Assembly (NCBI GenBank): GCA_963850535.1
Contig: CAWKMC010000001.1
Coordinates: forward strand, 1 to 64,000
DNA: 64,000 nucleotides
Source of the DNA: JAMXLO01 sp963850535
GTDB lineage: Bacteria; Pseudomonadota; Alphaproteobacteria; Acetobacterales; Acetobacteraceae
Reading direction: 5' to 3'
Shown: piece by piece, positions 9,789-18,921 of the stretch
How the letters are laid out: each line of letters starts with the position of its first letter
Numbering within the stretch: position 1 is the first letter of the stretch
The notes under the pieces: generated by a model
What the model was told of the DNA's origin: nothing
Seen by the model: the letters and a program-made list of their open reading frames with translations, nothing else
Database searches by the model: none
Made by a program: the position numbers and the translations under genes

Positions 9789-10562
9789 ATGCGTCGGTTG
9801 GCCTCTGCAATCCTGCTCTGCTCGGTTTTCGCATCCCTGCAGCCATCGCTGGCAGCCACTGAGTTGACCGGGACCTGTGGAGCCCCGGACGAGTTCGTCA
9901 CCGCCGATGAATCGCTGTCCCAATTCAGCCAGGCTGTTACAGCGGGCGGTGTCGTGAATGTGCTGGCAGTCGGATCGGCAACGACGGTCGGTTCTGTCAA
10001 TGCGGCCGGATTGAACAGCGCGGCGGAAGGCGGCGCATTTCCCTGGCAGATGATTCGCGCGTTGCACGCAGCGATTCCGTCGGTCACGTTTGATCTCACT
10101 GTGCGTGGCGGCCGCGGCATGACCGCCGAAGACATGCTGCCTTTGATCGACGGCGCCCTGCAACATCAACACTATGCGCTGGTGTTGTGGCAGACCGGCA
10201 CCGTGGAGGCGGTGCGAGGACTGCAGCCAGATGGGCTGCTCGATATCTTGCACACCGGCGCTGCACATATCCGAGACGCTGGCGGCGACCTGGTGCTGAT
10301 CGATCCGCAGTTCAGCCGCTTTCTTCGCGCCAATACTGACCTCGATCCCTATGAGAACGTGATGCAGCAGGTGGCGACAATGCCAGGTGTCGTGCTGTTT
10401 CACCGCTTCGATCTGATGCGGACCTGGGCCAACGAAGCGCGCCTTGATCTGGAACACACAGCGAAGGCTGACCGCGACAAGGCATTGGACGAACTGAATG
10501 GCTGCCTGGGCCGGGCACTGGCGCAATTCGTATTGAGCGGGGCCGGCCTGTTGAAGAAGTGA
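9789..10562 (+). CDS. Secreted SGNH/GDSL hydrolase-like protein, possibly catalytically impaired
   Basis: The 257-residue protein begins with a signal peptide (about residues 1-22, cleavage near SLAATE). An SGNH-fold pattern follows: VLAVGSATTVGS as block I, VRGGRGMTAEDML as block II and VLWQTGTVEA as block III, then a DPQFSRF segment. In related alphaproteobacterial proteins block I is GSSST and block III is WQTGTN. Here the nucleophile position reads Ala and the Asn position reads Val, if the alignment is right. It lies four bases after the OpgC-like gene, so the two are probably co-expressed. It may be a binding or accessory protein for glycan acylation rather than an esterase. Confidence 0.68.
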   Translation: MRRLASAILLCSVFASLQPSLAATELTGTCGAPDEFVTADESLSQFSQAVTAGGVVNVLAVGSATTVGSVNAAGLNSAAEGGAFPWQMIRALHAAIPSVTFDLTVRGGRGMTAEDMLPLIDGALQHQHYALVLWQTGTVEAVRGLQPDGLLDILHTGAAHIRDAGGDLVLIDPQFSRFLRANTDLDPYENVMQQVATMPGVVLFHRFDLMRTWANEARLDLEHTAKADRDKALDELNGCLGRALAQFVLSGAGLLKK

Positions 10563-10611
10563 CCCGCCCGGAGCATGCTTCGCCCATCCTTGGACCATGG
10601 GAGGGAACTGG

Positions 10612-11526
10612 ATGCCTGGAATGTTGGACGGCAAGGTCGCGGTGGTCACCGGCGCGGGGCGTGGTATCGGCCGTGCGACTGCGATCTGTCTGGCGGCGAA
10701 TGGCGCAAAGGTAGTCGTCAACGACGTCGGCGCCGCCGTCACCGGCGAGGGTCATGATGTCGGCCCGGCGCAGCAAGTGGTGGCTGAGATCGCCCAGGCA
10801 AACGGTCAGGGCCGCGCAGTAGCGAACACCGACAGCGTCGCCGAGTGGGAAAACGCGCAGAAAATCGTGCAGACCGCGATCGACAATTTTGGCCGCATCG
10901 ACATGGTGGTGAACAACGCGGGTATCCTGCGCGATCGTATCTTTCACTACATGACACCCGAGGAATTCGATGCGGTGATGAAGGTGCACTTGTATGGCGC
11001 CTTCTATGTCAGTCGCGCCGCCGTGGTGCATTTCCGCAAGCAGGAGAGCGGTTCCTACGTCCACATAACCTCCACGTCCGGGCTGATCGGCAGCGTCGGG
11101 CAGGTCAACTATGGCGCTGCGAAGCTCGGCATCGCCGGACTGTCGCGCTGCATCGCGATGGACATGCAGCGCTATCACATCCGTTCCAACTGCATTGGCC
11201 CGCACGCCTTCAGCCGCATGATCGAGACGGTGCCTGGCCAGACCGAGGAGCAGATGAAGGCGCGCGCCGAAAGGACCCGACCGGACCACATCTCACAACT
11301 GATCGCGTTCCTAGGTACTGACGCCGCGGCGGACGTGAGCGGGCAGATTTTCGGCGTGCGCGGCAACGAGGTGTATCTGTACAATCAGCCGCGGCCGATC
11401 CGGATAATGGCGCGCGCTGATGGCTGGACACCGGAGAAGCTGGCCGAACACTGGCTGCCGGCCGTGAAGAACAGCTTCACCCCGCTGGAGCGTACGCGCG
11501 ACGTATATCCCTGGGATCCCGTCTGA
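10612..11526 (+). CDS. SDR-family oxidoreductase (acyl-CoA dehydrogenase-type, HSD17B4-like)
   Basis: This is a classical short-chain dehydrogenase. It shows the NAD(P)-binding glycine motif TGAGRGIGRA near residue 15, the NNAG motif, a catalytic Ser in ITSTSGLIG and YGAAK for Tyr-Lys. The long, specific C-terminal extension (to DVYPWDPV) resembles the SDR part of peroxisomal-type (3R)-hydroxyacyl-CoA dehydrogenases. The ATG at 10612 is chosen because GGGAGGGA sits just upstream; an in-frame ATG at 10597 would lie before that ribosome site. Neighbouring enoyl-CoA hydratase and CoA-transferase genes fit a role in acyl-CoA breakdown. The substrate is unknown. Confidence 0.85.
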   Translation: MPGMLDGKVAVVTGAGRGIGRATAICLAANGAKVVVNDVGAAVTGEGHDVGPAQQVVAEIAQANGQGRAVANTDSVAEWENAQKIVQTAIDNFGRIDMVVNNAGILRDRIFHYMTPEEFDAVMKVHLYGAFYVSRAAVVHFRKQESGSYVHITSTSGLIGSVGQVNYGAAKLGIAGLSRCIAMDMQRYHIRSNCIGPHAFSRMIETVPGQTEEQMKARAERTRPDHISQLIAFLGTDAAADVSGQIFGVRGNEVYLYNQPRPIRIMARADGWTPEKLAEHWLPAVKNSFTPLERTRDVYPWDPV

Positions 11527-11541
11527 GCCAATGCGTGATTG

Positions 11542-11562
11542 TGGCCGGGATTGTCCCGGCCA
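11542..11562. terminator. Hairpin between convergent genes
   Basis: A perfect 9-bp stem (TGGCCGGGA / TCCCGGCCA) with a three-base loop lies between the convergent SDR and CYTH-CHAD genes. It has no strong T run on either side. Position and symmetry suggest a bidirectional terminator or read-through barrier. Confidence 0.5.
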
Positions 11563-11575
11563 TGTCCGCCGGGTG

Positions 11576-13090
11576 CTATCCCAATAAGCAGGATCCTCTG
11601 AAGTTATCCCAGTCCTTCCGCAGGCGGCGCCGCGCCTTGCTTTGATGCGCCGCCGACCAGCCGGCCAGTGCCGCAACAGCCGGCGCCAGCTCCGGTTGGC
11701 GCTCCCCACCTAGTCCTGCGGCCAATTCGACGGCGACCACCGCGTCGTTGAATTCTCCCAGCCGGTTCAGCAAACCTTTGCAGGCGTGCAGATACCCCTT
11801 CACCTGCTTGTGGCGGTATAGCGGTTTCACGAATTCCAGGCCGTAGCGCAGCTTCTTCAGCGACTTGCGCAGCGCATGCAATTCAGTGTCTGCGAGGCGG
11901 CCAATATGTCGTCCGCGATGCAGCACCTTGCGCTCCAGTCGTTCGATCAGACCCGGCGCCAAGTCAGCCAGCGACCGAAGCATCGCGCCACCATTCGGCG
12001 GCCCGACCACGACGGCAGCATCGCCCGCCCATCCGGCCAGCCCGAGCACTGTGGCCGTCAACAAGGGGCCCCCTAATTCGGCCGCAGCGCGCGCATGCGC
12101 CTTTATACGTCTGTCCTCCGCCGGCCCACGCAGCAGATCCAGCCAAGGCGCGGAAATGCCGCTTTCCACCGCCGCCGGCAAGACCTCCGTGCAGAACACG
12201 TCCCAATCGCGAGCCTCGCCAAACACGCGGCCCAGCGAGCGCAGCGCCTCGGTGAACCGAGCTTCGGCGTGCGGCTCGAGATGCGGCCGGAACAGCAGTA
12301 GCGCGGCCCGCAGCCGGCGAACCGCGACGCGCATCTGGTGCACGCCTTCGATGTCGCCCGACGCCGCGGCAGGCTGGTTCGCCATGAAATGCGCCAGCAC
12401 ACCGTCGACGATCATGCGGAATGCCGCGGCCGCCGTGACATCCTCCGGCAGATCGATACTCGCCTGCTTCACGGCACTGCGCGGGCGCCCGGTGCGCAAT
12501 CGCCAGCCACGATCAGCCTTGCTCTCGGCACCCAGGCTCATGGCGAGACTGGTGTGCAGCGTCGCAGCGAGGCGATACATCGGTTCGGGATCACCAGCCT
12601 TCAGCTCAAGTTCCAGCTCGCGGATTTCCTCGGCCGTGCCGCCGGCGATGACGCGCCCGCGATCAACCGCCACCTCGATCGTTGCGCCATCCTGTTGCAC
12701 TGTTCGAACACTGCGCCGCACATCGGTCGTGAACACCGGCTCCAGTTCTTTCGCCTGGAGCAAGGGCGCGGCAGGTGTATCGGCAAGCAGGTCAAGGTCT
12801 GGCCTATCGGAGTTGACCGGCCATTCCCATTCTCCACGCGCGAATGGTCCCGCTTGATCCCCGCGCAGCTTCAAGGTCTGCACACGCTGGGTGCCAATTG
12901 CGCGTACCCGCAGGCTGAAGGCTTGCCGCAACAGATCGCCGGCCGGCGTATCGAAGTAGGTGGTGACCTCGTGCTCGGGCTGCCTATCGGATCGCAGCAT
13001 CGGATGCGCCTCGAGCGCTTCATCTGATCCGGAGGACAGGTGAAACTTGATCTCCAGCTCGGTCGACCGGCGCTGGGAGTGTGCGTCCAT
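11576..13090 (-). CDS. CYTH and CHAD domain protein (triphosphatase-like)
   Basis: The N-terminal CYTH domain carries the defining ExExK motif (ELEIKF, residues 11-16), found in inorganic triphosphatases and adenylate cyclase 2. The C-terminal half is a CHAD domain, a helical polyphosphate-binding module (about residues 215-500) rich in His and Arg, for example EGVHQMRVAVRRLRAALLLF. The fusion resembles YgiF-type inorganic triphosphatases, which act in the cytoplasm. The ATG at 13090 gives 504 residues; a TTG nine bases earlier is less likely. It is convergent with the SDR gene and has no obvious operon partner. Confidence 0.88.
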   Translation of the reverse strand: MDAHSQRRSTELEIKFHLSSGSDEALEAHPMLRSDRQPEHEVTTYFDTPAGDLLRQAFSLRVRAIGTQRVQTLKLRGDQAGPFARGEWEWPVNSDRPDLDLLADTPAAPLLQAKELEPVFTTDVRRSVRTVQQDGATIEVAVDRGRVIAGGTAEEIRELELELKAGDPEPMYRLAATLHTSLAMSLGAESKADRGWRLRTGRPRSAVKQASIDLPEDVTAAAAFRMIVDGVLAHFMANQPAAASGDIEGVHQMRVAVRRLRAALLLFRPHLEPHAEARFTEALRSLGRVFGEARDWDVFCTEVLPAAVESGISAPWLDLLRGPAEDRRIKAHARAAAELGGPLLTATVLGLAGWAGDAAVVVGPPNGGAMLRSLADLAPGLIERLERKVLHRGRHIGRLADTELHALRKSLKKLRYGLEFVKPLYRHKQVKGYLHACKGLLNRLGEFNDAVVAVELAAGLGGERQPELAPAVAALAGWSAAHQSKARRRLRKDWDNFRGSCLLG

Positions 13091-13123
13091 GGGGTTCAAA
13101 ACGCGCGCTCCCGCTCTTCGTTC

Positions 13124-13898
13124 CTAGCGTCCGACGAAGTTCGGTTTCCGCTTCTCGCGGAATGCGGCAACCCCTTCGCGGTGATCCTCGGTCTGATCGA
13201 GCTGCGGCTGCACGAACGCCTCGAGGTCGAGGAAATCCTCGTAGCTCGGCCCGCTGGCCATGTGAAACAGCTTCTTTGCCATGCCGAATGCGAAGGTTGG
13301 GCCGGTCGCCAGATCCGCCGCCAGTTCCTCGGTCTTCGCCATCAGCTCGCCGTCCGGCACCACATCGTTCACCAGGCCGAGCGACAACGCCTCTTGTGCC
13401 TCGACGAACCGGGCGGTGAACACCAGCTCCTTGGCGCGCGCCAGACCGATGCGACGCGTCAGGAACCAGATCGCGCCGCCATCCGGCGCCAGGCCGATGC
13501 GACGGAACACCTGCGAGAAGCGGGCGGTTTCCGATGCAACGATCAGGTCGCAGGCCAGGGCGATCGACCAGCCGATGCCAACCGTCGGGCCACGCACCGC
13601 AGCGAGCACCGGTTTCTCGATCGCGTGCAGCGTCCGCAGGAATTGATGGCTGCCGCCCTGCATCTTTTCCCGTTCGGCACGCAGGCCGCCGCGCTGCATC
13701 CGTCCGACATCGGCACCGGTGCAGAACGCACGTCCCTCGCCGGTGACGATGATTGCGCGCACATTCTCATCAAAGCGGAGTTGCTGCGTGTAGTCGCGCA
13801 GCTGCGCCCGCATCTCATAGGTGAGCGCGTTCAGCTTCTCCGGCCGGTTGAGTACCGATCTTTGCGACCGGGCCGTCGATGATCAGGTCGACCGACAT
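13124..13898 (-). CDS. Enoyl-CoA hydratase/isomerase family protein (single-base frameshift near start)
   Basis: This is a crotonase-fold protein. The body contains the oxyanion-hole segments GRAFCTGADVGRM and AAVRGPTVGIGWSIALACD, and a normal C-terminus (FREKRKPNFVGR). The start is at 13898 (MSVDLIIDGPVAKI), behind an excellent GGAGGAAGG ribosome site. The frame shifts around 13855-13862, where removing one G from the GG pair restores VLNRPEKLNALTYEM. Corrected length is 257 residues, normal for the family. It probably hydrates an enoyl-CoA intermediate; the substrate is not determinable. It is divergent from the CoA-transferase gene. Confidence 0.85.
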
Positions 13899-13988
13899 AC
13901 CTTCCTCCGCCTGGTTCGCAACATCCAAGCGTGTTGACGCCATGCGGGCAAGGCGGCAGCGTTGTCCGGTTACCGGAGGAAAGCGGCC

Positions 13989-15176
13989 ATGGCGCGTCCG
14001 TTTGAGGGCATCCGTATCATCGACATCACGCATGTGCTGGCGGGACCCTTCGCCGCGTATCAGCTCGGGCTGATGGGTGCCGATGTGATCAAGGTGGAAC
14101 ACCCGGACGACCCTGACCAGAGCCGTGATTCCGGCAGCGATAACGTGCTGAACCACGCGAACATGGGTACAGGCTTCCTGACCCAGGGATCCAATAAGCG
14201 CTCGATCACGCTGAACCTGAAGACCGAGCAGGGCCGCTCAATCCTCAAGAAGCTGGTCGCCACCGCGGATGTGTTGGTCGAGAACTATCGGCCAGGTGCG
14301 TTCGAGGCACTGGGGCTTGGCTACGAGGAGATGCGCAAGATCAACCCGAAGCTGATCTACGCATCATTCTCGGCGTTCGGCCAGGGCGGCCCGCGGCGAG
14401 AGCAGACCGCGTACGATCACGTGATCCAATCCACTTCGGGCATCATGGCGATGACCGGCACACCGGAGACGAATCCGGTGAAGATCGGGGCGCCGGCGAT
14501 CGACTATTCCACCGGCACGATGGGCGCGTTCGCGCTGTCGGCGGCACTGTTCCAACGCGAGCGCACCGGACAGGGTCAGCGTATCGACATGGCAATGCTT
14601 GACGTGGCGATCATCCTGATGGCCTCGCACGTCACCGGCTATCTGCGCAACGGCCATCATCCGAAGCCATCCGGCAACCGCATGCCGCATGCCACCAGCA
14701 TGGCGTACCGGACGAAGGACGGGATGGTGATGCTGGGTGCATCCAATCTGCGGCAGCAGAAGCGGCTATGGACCGTTCTCGAGCATCCCGAGATGATCAA
14801 GCGCAGCAACGACGAACGACACACCGATCACGACCGCGAGGAAACGCTGCTGACTGAGATGATGCTGACCCGGAGTGCCGCGGAGTGGGAGGTGTGGCTG
14901 CAGGAACGCCACGTTCCGGCGTCGCGTGTGCGCACCATGGGCGAAGCCTTGGCCGATCCGCAGATTGCCTCGCGCGGCGTGCTCCACCGGCACGAGAGTG
15001 CGCCGGGCATCGACGGGCCATTCACCGTGCCCGTGGCGGCGTTCAAATTCGCGCATGATGGGCCGCGGGTGGATCGGCCGCCGCCAATGTTCGGGCAGCA
15101 TACCGACGAGGTGCTTGAGGAGTTGGGATACAGTTCGGCAGAGATCGCAGGGTTTCGTAAAATCGACGCTATTTAG
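13989..15176 (+). CDS. CaiB/BaiF (class III) CoA transferase
   Basis: Family III CoA transferases move CoA between carboxylates through an aspartyl-CoA mixed anhydride. The protein (395 residues) opens with FEGIRIIDITHVLAGPFAAY and LMGADVIKVEHP. It has the family sequence SNKRSITLNLKTEQGR and ends in a typical HTDEVLEELGYS segment. The ATG at 13989 follows GGAGGAAAG, which makes the in-frame ATG at 13962 unlikely. It lies divergent from an enoyl-CoA hydratase and upstream of an LLM oxidoreductase, suggesting a carboxylic-acid degradation cluster. The exact CoA donor and acceptor are unknown. Confidence 0.92.
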   Translation: MARPFEGIRIIDITHVLAGPFAAYQLGLMGADVIKVEHPDDPDQSRDSGSDNVLNHANMGTGFLTQGSNKRSITLNLKTEQGRSILKKLVATADVLVENYRPGAFEALGLGYEEMRKINPKLIYASFSAFGQGGPRREQTAYDHVIQSTSGIMAMTGTPETNPVKIGAPAIDYSTGTMGAFALSAALFQRERTGQGQRIDMAMLDVAIILMASHVTGYLRNGHHPKPSGNRMPHATSMAYRTKDGMVMLGASNLRQQKRLWTVLEHPEMIKRSNDERHTDHDREETLLTEMMLTRSAAEWEVWLQERHVPASRVRTMGEALADPQIASRGVLHRHESAPGIDGPFTVPVAAFKFAHDGPRVDRPPPMFGQHTDEVLEELGYSSAEIAGFRKIDAI

Positions 15177-15177
15177 T

Positions 15178-15233
15178 GTCATTCCCGCGAATGCGGGAAT
15201 CCAGGGCTGGATCCGCGCTTTCCCGGGGATGAC
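15178..15233. repeat. Interspersed palindromic repeat (GTCATTCCCGCG type)
   Basis: This 56-base element begins GTCATTCCCGCGAATGCGGG and ends CCCGGGGATGAC, with an internal TCCCGC/GCGGGA hairpin. It starts one base after the CoA-transferase stop. Elements of this form are widespread intergenic repeats in proteobacterial chromosomes; it could act as a terminator or mRNA stabiliser here. Confidence 0.75.
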
Positions 15234-15272
15234 AAGGTTCACGCGTGAAATGACGAGGGGGAGGAGGTAGCG

Positions 15273-16136
15273 ATGCAACTTGGCCGGTTAAGCGCGTGGT
15301 ATTCGACTGACAAACTGGGTGGTGCCCAGCAGATCAAGTCGTTTGCGCAAATCGTCGAACGCCTAGGCTACGATACGTTGTGGTATCCCGAATCGCGTGG
15401 TTATGAATCCTTCTCGGTAGGCGGATTCATCCTCGGCAATACAACCAAACTAAAACTTGGAAGCTCTATTGCCTCGATCTATGCACGCGATGCCTTCACC
15501 TCCCGTCGTGGACTGCTGTCATTGCAGGCGTTGTACGGTGACCGCTTCATCCTTGGTCTCGGTGTCAGCCACTTGCCCATGGTCGAAGGCATTCGGGGCC
15601 ACAAATACGAAAGGCCGGTACCGGCCATGCGTGCCTACCTTGAAGGCATCACCAAGGGCGAGGCCGGCGCGGACAACTGGCCACTCGCCATCGCTGCACT
15701 CGGGCCGCTGATGCTGAAACTCGCGGCCAGCCACACGCGTGGCGCGCTGCCGTACAACACCACACCAGAACACACGGCCGAGGCCGCGCGCATCCTTGGG
15801 CCGAATAAGTGGCTGGTCGCAGAACAGAAGGTTACACTTGAAACCGACCCGGCGAAGGCGCGGGCACTGGGACGGAAGGAGCTGTCACGCTACATGGTGC
15901 TCGACAACTATCGCAACAACTGGCTGCGGCTGGGCTTCTTGGAAGCAGAACTGGCCAACGGCGGCTCCGATCGGTTCATCGATGCGATGGTGCTGTGGGG
16001 CGGCAAGGCGAAGGTGCAGGAAGGTCTGCGCGCACATTTCGCCGCCGGTGCAACACAGGTCTGCATCCAACCGGTGCACGATGATGGCGACACCGCGGCG
16101 CGCGATCGCATCCTGACCGAACTCGCCGACACCTGA
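15273..16136 (+). CDS. LLM-class F420/flavin-dependent oxidoreductase (TIGR03620-like)
   Basis: This is a luciferase-like TIM-barrel monooxygenase/reductase of 287 residues. Characteristic strings are VERLGYDTLWYPES near the N-terminus, LGSSIASIYARDAF, RFILGLGVSH and the C-terminal GATQVCIQPVHD. A strong GGAGGAGGT ribosome site precedes the ATG. Members of this sub-family are often annotated as F420-dependent. Whether this organism makes F420 cannot be told from the window, so flavin use is equally possible. The substrate is unknown; its neighbours are acyl-CoA enzymes. Confidence 0.85.
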   Translation: MQLGRLSAWYSTDKLGGAQQIKSFAQIVERLGYDTLWYPESRGYESFSVGGFILGNTTKLKLGSSIASIYARDAFTSRRGLLSLQALYGDRFILGLGVSHLPMVEGIRGHKYERPVPAMRAYLEGITKGEAGADNWPLAIAALGPLMLKLAASHTRGALPYNTTPEHTAEAARILGPNKWLVAEQKVTLETDPAKARALGRKELSRYMVLDNYRNNWLRLGFLEAELANGGSDRFIDAMVLWGGKAKVQEGLRAHFAAGATQVCIQPVHDDGDTAARDRILTELADT

Positions 16137-16183
16137 TGGGTGGGTCGAGCCCGTCGATGACGCTTGCAGGCCGGGATCGGGCT

Positions 16184-16205
16184 CCCAGCGAACATGTTCG
16201 CTGGG
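16184..16205. promoter_or_regulatory. 22-bp perfect palindrome upstream of glgC
   Basis: CCCAGCGAACATGTTCGCTG followed by GG is fully self-complementary over 22 bases. It ends 41 bases before the glgC ATG and begins 47 bases after the preceding stop. It could be a protein operator for the glgCA operon or a strong transcript hairpin. No known regulator is assigned. Confidence 0.5.
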
Positions 16206-16246
16206 GACCCGCTGCCGCCCGGAACTATACCTGACACGAGGTTCGC

Positions 16247-17509
16247 ATGCTGGCAATTCCAAAATCGGGACCGATCTCGCGCACGACAATGGCCTATGTG
16301 CTGGCAGGAGGCCGTGGCAGCCGCTTGATGGAGCTGACCGACCGACGCGCCAAGCCAGCCGTGTTCTTCGGCTGCAAATCGCGCATTATCGACTTCGCGC
16401 TGTCGAATGCGCTGAACTCCGGCATTCGCCGCATCGGCGTCGCCACACAATACAAGGCACATAGCCTGATCCGCCACCTGCAACGCGGCTGGAACTTCTT
16501 CCGCGTCGAACGCAACGAGAGCTTCGACATTCTGCCGGCGTCGCAACGCGTGTCCGAAACGGAATGGTACGCCGGCACCGCCGATGCGGTGTATCAGAAC
16601 ATCGACATCATCGAGAGCTACGGGCCGGACCACATTATAGTCCTGGCCGGCGATCATGTTTACAAAATGGACTACGAGCCGATGCTGCAGATGCACCATG
16701 AGCGGCAGGCCGACGTGACTGTCGGCTGCATCGAGGTGCCGCGCATGGAGGCAACCGCATTCGGCGTAATGGCGGTGGACACGGAAGACCGTATCGTGTC
16801 GTTCCTGGAGAAACCGAAGGACCCGCCTGGCATGCCGGATAGGCCAGACATGGCGCTGGCCAGCATGGGCATCTACGTGTTCGCCACGAAGTTCCTGTTC
16901 GACCAGCTTCGTCGCGATGCCGCCGATCCCAACTCCAGCCGCGACTTCGGCAAGGACCTGATCCCGTATCTGGTGAAGCATGGCAAGGCAATCGCGCATC
17001 GCTTCAGCGACTCCTGTGTGCGCTCGGGCTTCGAGGCCGAATCGTATTGGCGTGATGCCGGCACGCTGGATGCCTACTGGGAGGCGAACATTGACCTGAC
17101 CAAGGTGGTTCCGCCGCTTGATCTCTACGACCACGAGTGGCCGATCTGGACCTATGCAGAGGTCACCCCGCCCGCCAAGTTCGTGCATGACGGCGACGAC
17201 CGTCGTGGCCAGGCGATCAGCTCACTCGTATCGGGCGGCTGCATCATCTCGGGCGCGCTGCTGCGGCGCTCCTTGCTGTTTACCGGCGTGCACATGCACT
17301 CCTTCGCCCGGGTGGAGAACAGCGTGGTGATGCCGTATGTCGATATCGGCCGGGGCGCTCGGCTGGACAAGGTCATCATCGACCGCGGCGTGAGGATTCC
17401 GGATGGACTGGTCGTCGGGGAGGATCCGCTGGCCGACGCCGAACGCTTCCGGCGCACGGACAGCGGCATATGCCTGATCACCCAGCCGATGCTTGACCGT
17501 CTGAGGTGA
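16247..17509 (+). CDS. glgC: Glucose-1-phosphate adenylyltransferase GlgC
   Basis: GlgC makes ADP-glucose from ATP and glucose-1-phosphate, the committed and normally allosterically controlled step of glycogen synthesis. The 420-residue enzyme has the pyrophosphorylase signature GGRGSRLMELTDRRAKPAVF and the LSNALNSGIRRIGVATQYK segment. DHVYKMDY lies in the active site, and a C-terminal left-handed beta-helix domain follows. Its stop overlaps the glgA start, so the two form an operon. glgB, glgX and glgP are not in this window. Confidence 0.96.
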   Translation: MLAIPKSGPISRTTMAYVLAGGRGSRLMELTDRRAKPAVFFGCKSRIIDFALSNALNSGIRRIGVATQYKAHSLIRHLQRGWNFFRVERNESFDILPASQRVSETEWYAGTADAVYQNIDIIESYGPDHIIVLAGDHVYKMDYEPMLQMHHERQADVTVGCIEVPRMEATAFGVMAVDTEDRIVSFLEKPKDPPGMPDRPDMALASMGIYVFATKFLFDQLRRDAADPNSSRDFGKDLIPYLVKHGKAIAHRFSDSCVRSGFEAESYWRDAGTLDAYWEANIDLTKVVPPLDLYDHEWPIWTYAEVTPPAKFVHDGDDRRGQAISSLVSGGCIISGALLRRSLLFTGVHMHSFARVENSVVMPYVDIGRGARLDKVIIDRGVRIPDGLVVGEDPLADAERFRRTDSGICLITQPMLDRLR

Positions 17510-18915
17510 TGTCGACGCTGAACGTACTCGCCGTCGTCTCTGAGATCTTTCCACTGATCAAGACAGGTGGCCTCGCCGATGTCGCGGCTGCTCTGCCGGT
17601 TGCGCTTGCTGGCGAAGGCGTATCGGTGCGCACGTTGGTGCCTGGCTATCCGCCGGTGTTGCGTGCACTGGAGGGCGGCGTGGTGGTCGCCACCGAGCAT
17701 CTATTCGGCGGCGAGGCGCGCATCGTGGCAGCGAAAGCAGCAGGGCTGGAGCTGTTCGTCATCGACGCGCCGCACCTCTATGCGCGCGAAGGTAATCCGT
17801 ATCGGGCACCGGATGGCTCTGACTGGGGCGACAACGCATTCCGCTTTGCCGCATTGTCACGCGTCGCACTGTTGCTCGCACAAGGCCTGGTGGACGGATA
17901 TCGGCCTGACGTGGTGCATGCACACGACTGGCAGGCAGGACTTGCGCCGGCTTATCTTTATTATGCGGGCGTCATGATGCCGAGTGTGATGACGCTGCAC
18001 AATCTCGCCTTCCAAGGACAGTATCCAGCGTATCTATTGGGTGCACTTGGGCTGCCGGGTGACTCTTACACCGTTCAGGGAGTCGAGTACTATGGCGCGA
18101 TTGGCTACCTGAAGGCAGGATTGCGGTTCGCCGACCGAATCACCACTGTGTCGCCAACTTATGCGGCAGAAATCCGCACACTGGCAGGCGGCATGGGTAT
18201 GGACGGCTTATTGCGCGACCGCGCCGACGTGCTGTCCGGCATTATCAATGGCATCGATACCGCAGTGTGGGATCCGGCGAACGACCCGTTCCTTCCTGGT
18301 GATCGCGCCGCAAACAAAGCGGCGTTGCAGGAACGTCTTGGCCTGCGCTCCGATCCCGGGAGTCTGCTGTTCGGGGTGGTCAGCCGGTTCTCGGTGCAAA
18401 AGGGGATCGATCTGATCTTGGCGGCGCTGCCAACTCTTTTGAGTGCTGGCGCGCAGCTGGCCCTGCTTGGTTCTGGCGATGCTGCGCTGGAAGCCGCACT
18501 GCGTGCGGCGGCCGGCCCCGATATCGGCGTGCAGATCGGCTACGACGAAAGCCTGGCGCATCTGATCCAAGGTGGCTGCGACGCATTGTTGGTCCCGTCC
18601 CGCTTCGAACCGTGCGGACTGACGCAGCTCTGCGCGATGCGCTACGGCGCCCTGCCTGTGGTCGCGCATGTGGGGGGCCTATGCGACACTGTGATCGATG
18701 CCAACGAGATGGCGCTGGCAAAGGGAATTGGCACCGGGTTCCATTTTTCCCCCGTCACGAGCGAGATGCTGGCTGCCACGATCTTGCGCGTAGACGGCGT
18801 GTGGCGGCAGTCGGAAATCTGGCGTCAGCTGCAGCGCAATGCCATGCAGACGGATGTAAGCTGGCGTCGGCCGGCCTCACGCTATGCGGCGCTGTATCGG
18901 GAGATCGCGGAATAG
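17509..18915 (+). CDS. glgA: Glycogen synthase GlgA (ADP-glucose type)
   Basis: GlgA is a GT5 glycosyltransferase that extends alpha-1,4-glucan from ADP-glucose. It shows the N-terminal KTGGLADVAAALP motif for ADP-glucose binding, HDWQAGLAP, and the C-terminal RFEPCGLTQLCAMRYGALP motif with the conserved Glu. Length is 468 residues. The ATG at 17509 shares one base with the glgC TGA (TGATG); a GTG at 17506 is an in-frame alternative. The next gene starts seven bases after its stop. Confidence 0.95.
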   Translation: MSTLNVLAVVSEIFPLIKTGGLADVAAALPVALAGEGVSVRTLVPGYPPVLRALEGGVVVATEHLFGGEARIVAAKAAGLELFVIDAPHLYAREGNPYRAPDGSDWGDNAFRFAALSRVALLLAQGLVDGYRPDVVHAHDWQAGLAPAYLYYAGVMMPSVMTLHNLAFQGQYPAYLLGALGLPGDSYTVQGVEYYGAIGYLKAGLRFADRITTVSPTYAAEIRTLAGGMGMDGLLRDRADVLSGIINGIDTAVWDPANDPFLPGDRAANKAALQERLGLRSDPGSLLFGVVSRFSVQKGIDLILAALPTLLSAGAQLALLGSGDAALEAALRAAAGPDIGVQIGYDESLAHLIQGGCDALLVPSRFEPCGLTQLCAMRYGALPVVAHVGGLCDTVIDANEMALAKGIGTGFHFSPVTSEMLAATILRVDGVWRQSEIWRQLQRNAMQTDVSWRRPASRYAALYREIAE

Positions 18916-18921
18916 GATCTT

